Source: Acetobacteraceae bacterium (GTDB lineage: Bacteria; Pseudomonadota; Alphaproteobacteria; Acetobacterales; Acetobacteraceae). From it: a stretch of 10,102 nt of DNA. Below, one piece after another: positions 6,192 through 10,102 of the stretch. Location of the stretch: positions 1-10,102 of the forward strand of contig CANJXD010000179.1 of the NCBI GenBank assembly GCA_947478535.1. Reading direction: 5' to 3'. Below the pieces are notes generated by a model. It was not told the DNA's origin. It saw only the letters and a list, made by a program, of their open reading frames with translations, and did no database searches. Made by a program: the position numbers and the translations under genes. Positions within the stretch are counted from its first letter, which is position 1. Each line of letters starts with the position of its first letter.

Positions 6192-7181
6192 ATGATCACA
6201 CGCCGCACCCTGCTTGCAGCCGCAGCCATCCCCTTGGCCAGCCCGGCCCTCGCCCAGATATCGGCAACCCGGCCGATGCGGCTGATCGTGCCGAACCCGC
6301 CGGGCGGGCAATCCGATACCATCGCGCGGCTTTATGGGGAGGCGATCCAGGCCACCTCCGGCCAGGCGGTGGTGGTGGAAAACCGCAGCGGGGCCAATGG
6401 GTTGCTGGCGATGGACGTGGTCTCCAAGGCGCCGCCGGATGGGCTGACCACGGGGCTTTTCAGCATCACCATGTTCACCTCCCTGCCCGCCATGATGCCG
6501 CGCATGCCGATCGACGTGGACCACGACGTGACGGCCATCACCAGCGTGGTGACGAGCACGGTGCTCTGCGTGGTCACCGAACGCCGGGCGCGGGAACGCG
6601 GCTGGACGGATTTTCGGGCCATGGTCGAATGGGCGAAGCGGCCCGGCAACGCGCTGACCAATGGCGCGGCGAGCAGCGGTGGCGCGTCCCACCTGCTGAC
6701 CGCCACCATCGCCCGGCGGAGTGGCGCGGACATCACCGTGGTGCCCTATCGCGGCGGGGCGCCCGCGTTGAATGACCTGCTGGCCGGCACCATCGACATG
6801 GCCTTCGACTTCATGCCCGCCCTGCTGCCGCATGTCGCGGCCGGGACGTTGCGCGCAATTGCCGTGGGCTCTCGGGACCGCGTGCCTTTCCTGCCCGATG
6901 TCCCGGGGATGGGAGAGTTCCCGGATCTCGGGATCGGCGACCTCGACCTGCAATCCTGGAATGTGCTGTCCGGTCCCGCGGGCCTTTCGCCGGAATTGTC
7001 GGCGCGGACGGTGGAGCTCTATCGCCGCGCCAACACCCATCCGGGGCTGGAGGAGCGGCTGCGCGCCAACGGCCTTCTCCCGCTGCCGCCCGTCGATCAG
7101 GCCGCAGTCCTGGCCCGCATCCAGTCGGACCGCCCGCGGTGGCGGGAGATGGTCGCGATCAGCGGCGCACGGATCGAATAG
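6192..7181 (+). CDS. Bug/TctC-family periplasmic solute-binding protein
   Basis: The 329-residue protein begins MITRRTLLAAAAIPLASPALAQ, a signal peptide with likely cleavage after ALA; the RR pair hints at Tat export but Sec is equally possible. The mature part shows the Bug hallmarks: PMRLIVPNPPGGQSDTIARL, VVVENRSGANG, VVPYRGGAPALNDLLAGTID and LRAIAVGSRDRVPFLPDVP. These proteins bind carboxylates and similar small acids in the periplasm, sometimes feeding tripartite tricarboxylate (TctAB) transporters. No TctA or TctB membrane genes are in the window, so this is an orphan receptor, as is common where the family has expanded. The ligand is unknown. The usual ligand-binding Asp is not obvious: GGQSDTIAR differs slightly from the common GGxxDxxAR pattern but keeps D. 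ATG 6192 lacks a clear Shine-Dalgarno; it is chosen for the signal peptide. Confidence 0.9.
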   Translation: MITRRTLLAAAAIPLASPALAQISATRPMRLIVPNPPGGQSDTIARLYGEAIQATSGQAVVVENRSGANGLLAMDVVSKAPPDGLTTGLFSITMFTSLPAMMPRMPIDVDHDVTAITSVVTSTVLCVVTERRARERGWTDFRAMVEWAKRPGNALTNGAASSGGASHLLTATIARRSGADITVVPYRGGAPALNDLLAGTIDMAFDFMPALLPHVAAGTLRAIAVGSRDRVPFLPDVPGMGEFPDLGIGDLDLQSWNVLSGPAGLSPELSARTVELYRRANTHPGLEERLRANGLLPLPPVDQAAVLARIQSDRPRWREMVAISGARIE

Positions 7182-7188
7182 CCCGGCC

Positions 7189-7593
7189 TCACGCCGGCGC
7201 CACCACCATCCAGAGCACCCCGAAGCGGTCCGCCACCATGCCGAAGGCGGCGGAGAAGAAGCTGCGGCCGAGCGGCATCCGCACCTCGCCCCCCTCCGCC
7301 AAGGCCGCGAAATGGCGCTGCGCCGTGGCCTCATCCGCGACGTTCAGCGCCAGGCCGAATCCCTGGAACTGCGCCGCCGCCGCGCAGAACCCGTCCGAGA
7401 TCAGGATTCGCGTCTCGCCGATCCTGATCTCCGCATGCATCACCTTCTGCTCCGTACCGGGCGCGCCATGCATGCCGTCCGGGTTCTCCCCATGCCGCAT
7501 CAGCGTGAGGAGTTCGGCGCCGAGTGCTGACCGGTAGAAGGCGATCGCCTCCTCCGCACGGCCTTCGAAGAACAGGTAGGGCTGGATCTGCAT
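7189..7593 (-). CDS. PhnB-like VOC (glyoxalase-fold) protein
   Basis: The 134-residue protein begins MQIQPYLFFEGRAEEAIAFY and continues with RSALGAELL, KVMHAEIRIGETRILISDG and NVADEATAQRHFAALAEGG. It ends with MPLGRSFFSAAFGMVADRFGVLWMV. This is the PhnB/3-demethylubiquinone-methyltransferase-like branch of the VOC superfamily (betaalphabetabetabeta modules, dimer or pseudo-dimer). Despite the PhnB name, most members have no proven role in phosphonate use; no phn genes are near. The gene converges on Bug with only 7 nt between stops, and a small CCGGC/GCCGG inverted repeat straddles the junction. Upstream, at 7616-7634, is an AACC-N4-GGTT palindrome resembling ArsR-family operators, which often control PhnB/AHSA1-type genes; no arsR is in the window. 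Confidence 0.9.
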   Translation of the reverse strand: MQIQPYLFFEGRAEEAIAFYRSALGAELLTLMRHGENPDGMHGAPGTEQKVMHAEIRIGETRILISDGFCAAAAQFQGFGLALNVADEATAQRHFAALAEGGEVRMPLGRSFFSAAFGMVADRFGVLWMVVAPA

Positions 7594-7615
7594 CGGGGCT
7601 TTGCCTCACGCCTTC

Positions 7616-7634
7616 GGTAAACCTATGGGTTAAC
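7616..7634. promoter_or_regulatory. Candidate ArsR-type operator upstream of the PhnB-like gene
   Basis: The AT-rich patch has arms GTAAACC (7617-7623) and GGTTAAC (7628-7634) around TATG; six of seven positions pair. It lies 23-41 nt upstream of the PhnB-like ATG on the minus strand, where it would overlap a promoter. AACC-N4-GGTT palindromes are typical of ArsR/SmtB-family binding sites. It stands out as an island of A+T in a GC-rich window. Confidence 0.45.
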
Positions 7635-7721
7635 TATTTACGATAGCGCCGAGGTGGTCAAGCCTCCTCGCGCGCGGCATGGGCTTCACCCGAAGCTTTC
7701 CTCCCGGCCTCACAACCCCTA

Positions 7722-7734
7722 TTTGAGCCTCAAA
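7722..7734. promoter_or_regulatory. 13-bp palindrome just upstream of lepA
   Basis: TTTGAG-C-CTCAAA is a perfect inverted repeat ending 14 nt before the lepA ATG (7749). It may be an operator or a small leader hairpin affecting ribosome access. lepA has no good Shine-Dalgarno (only TAGG at 7739-7742). A second small hairpin, GCTTC-ACCC-GAAGC, lies at 7683-7696. I saw no convincing -35/-10 pair. Confidence 0.3.
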
Positions 7735-7748
7735 CCCGTAGGCCCCCC

Positions 7749-9380
7749 ATGACCGACGTTCCCCTCGACCGCATCCGCAACTTCTCGATCATCGCCCATA
7801 TCGACCACGGCAAATCCACCCTCGCCGACCGCCTGATCCAGACCACCGGTACGGTGGCGCTGCGGGACATGAAGGAACAGCTCCTCGACAACATGGAGCT
7901 GGAGCGGGAGCGCGGTATCACCATCAAGGCGCAGACCGTGCGCCTGGCCTACAAGGCGAATGATGGGCTGACCTACACGCTGAACCTCATGGACACGCCC
8001 GGCCATGTCGACTTCGCCTATGAGGTGAGCCGGTCGCTCGCGGCCTGCGAGGGCTCGCTCCTCATCGTCGATGCCTCCCAGGGTGTCGAGGCGCAGACGC
8101 TGGCCAATGTCTACCAGGCGCTGGATGCCGGGCATGAGATCGTGCCCGTCCTCAACAAGATCGACCTGCCAGCCGCCGAGCCCGACCGGGTGAAGCAGCA
8201 GATCGAGGATGTGATCGGCCTCGATGCCTCGGACGCCGTGCTGATCTCGGCCAAGACGGCGCTGAACATCGAGGGCGTGCTCGAAGCCATCGTCACCCGC
8301 CTGCCCCCGCCCACCGGCAACCCCGACAGCCAGTTGAAGGCGCTGCTGGTCGATAGCTGGTATGACGCCTATCTCGGCGTCGTCGTGCTGGTGCGCATCA
8401 AGGATGGCGTGCTCCGCAAGGGCATGAAGATCCGCATGATGTCGAATGGCTCCACCCATACGGTGGAGCAGGTCGGCGTCTTCACGCCGAAGATGGTGCC
8501 GGTGGACTACCTCTCTCCCGGTGAGATGGGCTTCGTCACCGCCGCGATCAAAACCGTGGCCGACACGAATGTCGGCGATACGCTGACCGAGGACCGCAAC
8601 CCGGCCACCGAGGCCCTGCCCGGCTTCAAGCCGAGCGTTCCCGTGGTGTGGTGTGGCTTGTATCCCGTCGATGCCGATGACTTCGAGAAGCTGCGCGAAA
8701 GCGTGGGCAAGCTCCGCCTCAACGACAGCAGCTTCCACTACGAAGCCGAGCACAGCGCGGCATTGGGGATGGGCTATCGCTGCGGCTTCCTCGGCCTGCT
8801 GCACCTCGAGATCGTGCAGGAACGGCTGTCCCGCGAATTCGACCTCGACCTGATCGCGACGGCGCCGTCGGTCGTCTACAAGATCCTGCGCACCAACGGG
8901 CAACTCAGCGAGTTGCACAACCCCGCCGACATGCCCGACCCGTCGGTGATCCAGGAGATCGAGGAGCCCTGGATCAAGGCGACGATCATGGTGCCGGACG
9001 AATATCTCGGCCCCGTCCTGACGCTCTGCAACGAACGCCGCGGCCAGCAGGTGGAGCTGACCTATGTCGGCTCCCGCGCCATGGCCGTGTACCGCCTGCC
9101 ATTGAACGAGGTGGTGTTCGACTTCTACGATCGCCTGAAATCCATCAGCCGCGGCTATGCCAGCTTCGACTACGCCGTCGATGGCTATGAGGCCGGGGAC
9201 CTCGTGAAGATCTCGATCCTGGTGAATGCGGAACCGGTCGATGCGCTGTCCTTCATGGCGCATCGCGGCCAGGCGGATCGCCGCGGCCGGCAGATCTGCG
9301 AAAAGCTGAAGGAGCTGATCCCCCGCCAGTTGTTCAAGATCCCGATCCAGGCCGCGATCGGCGGCCGCGTCATCGCATGA
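7749..9380 (+). CDS. lepA: Elongation factor 4 (LepA), ended early by an in-frame TGA
   Basis: LepA is a ribosome-binding translational GTPase linked to back-translocation and to initiation/30S biogenesis. The reading frame gives 543 residues with all GTPase motifs intact: AHIDHGKST (16-24), RGIT (55-58), DTPGH (82-86), NKID (136-139) and SAK (167-169). Domain II follows, then [21 protein letters not shown] of the EF-G-like domain III. The C-terminal-domain start includes FSFMAHR-like [20 protein letters not shown] and [13 protein letters not shown]. Family members are about 600 residues and continue ARETISAL; here the Arg codon is TGA (9378-9380). Downstream the same frame encodes the missing tail to a TGA at 9552-9554, giving 601 residues if read through. 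The truncated product would lack the last ~58 residues, the basic part of the domain that contacts the tRNA/peptidyl-transferase region, and is probably impaired. Confidence 0.9.
   Translation: MTDVPLDRIRNFSIIAHIDHGKSTLADRLIQTTGTVALRDMKEQLLDNMELERERGITIKAQTVRLAYKANDGLTYTLNLMDTPGHVDFAYEVSRSLAACEGSLLIVDASQGVEAQTLANVYQALDAGHEIVPVLNKIDLPAAEPDRVKQQIEDVIGLDASDAVLISAKTALNIEGVLEAIVTRLPPPTGNPDSQLKALLVDSWYDAYLGVVVLVRIKDGVLRKGMKIRMMSNGSTHTVEQVGVFTPKMVPVDYLSPGEMGFVTAAIKTVADTNVGDTLTEDRNPATEALPGFKPSVPVVWCGLYPVDADDFEKLRESVGKLRLNDSSFHYEAEHSAALGMGYRCGFLGLLHLEIVQERLSREFDLDLIATAPSVVYKILRTNGQLSELHNPADMPDPSVIQEIEEPWIKATIMVPDEYLGPVLTLCNERRGQQVELTYVGSRAMAVYRLPLNEVVFDFYDRLKSISRGYASFDYAVDGYEAGDLVKISILVNAEPVDALSFMAHRGQADRRGRQICEKLKELIPRQLFKIPIQAAIGGRVIA
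9378..9380 (+). other. In-frame TGA nonsense codon in lepA (expected Arg)
   Basis: The codons read GTC ATC GCA TGA GAG ACG ATC: V-I-A-stop-E-T-I, where LepA proteins have V-I-A-R-E-T-I. TGA differs from the Arg codon CGA by one C-to-T transition. The frame is unchanged on both sides, so this is a substitution, not a frameshift. A sequencing or consensus error, a real recent mutation, or read-through are all possible. Selenocysteine or Trp recoding would not restore the expected Arg. Confidence 0.85.
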
Positions 9381-9554
9381 GAGACGATCAGCGCCATGTC
9401 GAAGGACGTGACGGCCAAGTGCTATGGCGGCGATATCAGCCGCAAACGCAAGCTCCTCGACAAGCAGAAGGAGGGCAAGAAGCGCATGCGCCAGTTCGGC
9501 AAGGTGGAAATCCCGCAAAGCGCCTTCATCGCCGCGCTCAAGATGGATAGCTGA
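9381..9554 (+). pseudogene. lepA: Detached C-terminal tail of LepA (57 codons after the nonsense codon)
   Basis: In the lepA frame directly after the TGA come 57 codons reading [20 protein letters not shown], then [20 protein letters not shown] and ending ALKMDS. This is the highly conserved tail of the LepA-specific C-terminal domain, including the basic [16 protein letters not shown] helix. No further stop or frameshift occurs, so decay has not gone beyond one base. An ATG at 9396, 15 nt past the stop, could allow reinitiation to make a 52-residue peptide; GAGAG just upstream is a weak ribosome-binding site. Whether the two parts could work together is unknown. Confidence 0.85.
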
Positions 9555-9617
9555 TCGTCCTGCCCAAAGACCCGCTGCCACGCGGAGCGCGTACCCAGCG
9601 TATGAGGGTGCTTGCCA

Positions 9618-10049
9618 TCAGATCAGGTTGATCTCGCTGGCGCTGATGGCGCCCGGCGCCGTCAGCACCGCCAGCAGGTGGACGGCATCGGCGTTGGAGA
9701 TCCCCGCTAAGTTGTCGATGTCGCGCAGCCAGTAGAGCGCGGCATCGGTGCCCCCCGCGCCGCGCGCCACCACGAAGGCGCCCTGCCCGCCATCGCCGGC
9801 CAGCACGCGGCTGCCGAAGGCGGCGTTGATCGCGGCCAGGCTGGCAAAGCTGCCGGTCAAGGCATTGGCACCATCCAGCAGGAAGACCGCACTGGAGGAG
9901 AGATCGAGCGAGGCGTCGGCGCCCAGAGTGCTGATCGCCGTCTTGCCGGAAATCCCGGCAAAGCCGCTGCGCAGCAGTTCCAGGACATTGCCGTCATCGC
10001 CGACGGCCCCGAAGCCGGTGATCGTATCGGCCTGCGTCAGGACCCCCGC
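9618..10049 (-). pseudogene. C-terminal remnant of an RTX-like/type I-secreted protein, 5' end removed by an IS
   Basis: The minus-strand frame gives 143 residues from the junction to TGA at 9618-9620. It begins AGVLTQADTITGFGAVGDDG, continues with LRSGFAGISGKTAI, SSSAVFLLDG and GGQGAFVVARGAGGTDAALYWL, and ends AISASEINLI. The DTITGF motif, the Gly/Ala/Ser/Asp-rich low-charge make-up and the absence of Cys resemble the C-terminal part of hemolysin-type calcium-binding (RTX, serralysin-C-like) proteins that carry the type I secretion signal. No GGxGxDxxx repeats lie in this piece; they would have been upstream. The frame extends a few codons into the IS end to a GTG at 10076, but that part does not look like protein. 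The gene has lost its start, so it is most likely dead. Confidence 0.6.
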
Positions 10050-10102
10050 TGAGCTGCACCCGTTTTCTCTGGACACCCATTTGTCCGAGGAGAGACCGGA
10101 AC
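10050..10102 (+). mobile_element. Left end of an IS3-family (IS150-type) insertion sequence, leaving the window
   Basis: From 10050 the sequence TGAGCTGCACCCGTTTTCTC then TGGACACCC matches the pattern of IS150-type left inverted repeats (TG..CTGCACCC.TTTT...GGAC). The RTX-like coding sequence stops exactly here. AGGAGAG (10088-10094) lies 8 nt before the window end and would be the ribosome-binding site of the first transposase frame (OrfA), starting at or just after 10103. No transposase codon is visible, so the family call rests on the end sequence and layout only. Confidence 0.55.

Noticed and set aside
7183..7197. CCGGC-CTCAC-GCCGG inverted repeat between the Bug and PhnB-like stops as a terminator
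   Set aside because: Only 5 bp, with no T-run on either side; too weak to call, though it lies at a convergent junction.
3546..7334. Very long minus-strand open frame (1262 codons) antisense to pheT and the Bug gene
   Set aside because: It is the mirror of GC-rich codon bias. It crosses real genes on both strands, is full of Arg/His/Gly/Pro and has no recognisable domain.
9378..9380. TGA in lepA as selenocysteine, Trp recoding or A-to-I editing
   Set aside because: The family has Arg here. None of these gives Arg, other genes in the window use TGA as a normal stop, and no SECIS-like element was apparent.
7719..9581. 620-codon minus-strand open frame antisense to lepA
   Set aside because: It is antisense to a clearly identified conserved gene. 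The composition (His/Asp/Ala/Leu-rich) is the shadow of lepA codons.
10050..10076. Extending the RTX-like protein to a GTG at 10076
   Set aside because: Those nine codons lie in the presumed IS inverted repeat and give sequence unlike the RTX region.

Overview
This is a very GC-rich stretch of bacterial chromosome. The gene content and protein sequences fit an alphaproteobacterium of the Rhodospirillales/Acetobacteraceae, Roseomonas-like. The reasons are an alphaproteobacterial L35/L20/PheS/PheT/LepA set, a Bug-type solute-binding protein, and strong third-position GC bias. The genus is inference; no 16S or other marker is present.

Layout, left to right. (1) 1-108 is the 3' end of an IS5-family-like element. 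It abuts, and appears to have cut, a PPK2-type polyphosphate kinase gene whose C-terminal ~95 codons survive (109-398). A predicted lipoprotein alpha/beta hydrolase (398-1249) follows with a TGATG overlap. (2) 1250-2071 is the ribosomal protein unit rpmI-rplT, with a 171-nt leader and an intrinsic terminator. (3) 2093-5657 is pheS-pheT, both subunits of phenylalanyl-tRNA synthetase, starting only ~20 nt after that terminator. (4) 5678-7593 is a set of small metabolic genes: a RidA-family gene (minus), a Bug/TctC-type periplasmic binding protein (plus) and a PhnB-like VOC protein (minus). Two palindromic intergenic regions look like operators. (5) 7749-9554 is lepA (elongation factor 4), interrupted by an in-frame TGA at 9378-9380 where the family has Arg. 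The remaining 57 codons downstream are intact and in frame. (6) 9618-10049 (minus) is the C-terminal remnant of an RTX-like, probably type-I-secreted protein. It is cut at 10049/10050 by what looks like the left end of an IS3-family (IS150-type) element that leaves the window.

The core of the window is translation machinery: two 50S proteins, PheRS and a ribosomal GTPase. Both edges are damaged by insertion sequences. I found no CRISPR array, tRNA or rRNA gene, phage module or defence cassette, and no clearly new system. The most notable observation is the nonsense codon in an otherwise well-preserved lepA. Next are the two IS-disrupted genes, an attenuator-like hairpin pair before pheS, a probable insertion in the PheT B5 region, and three palindromic candidate operators.
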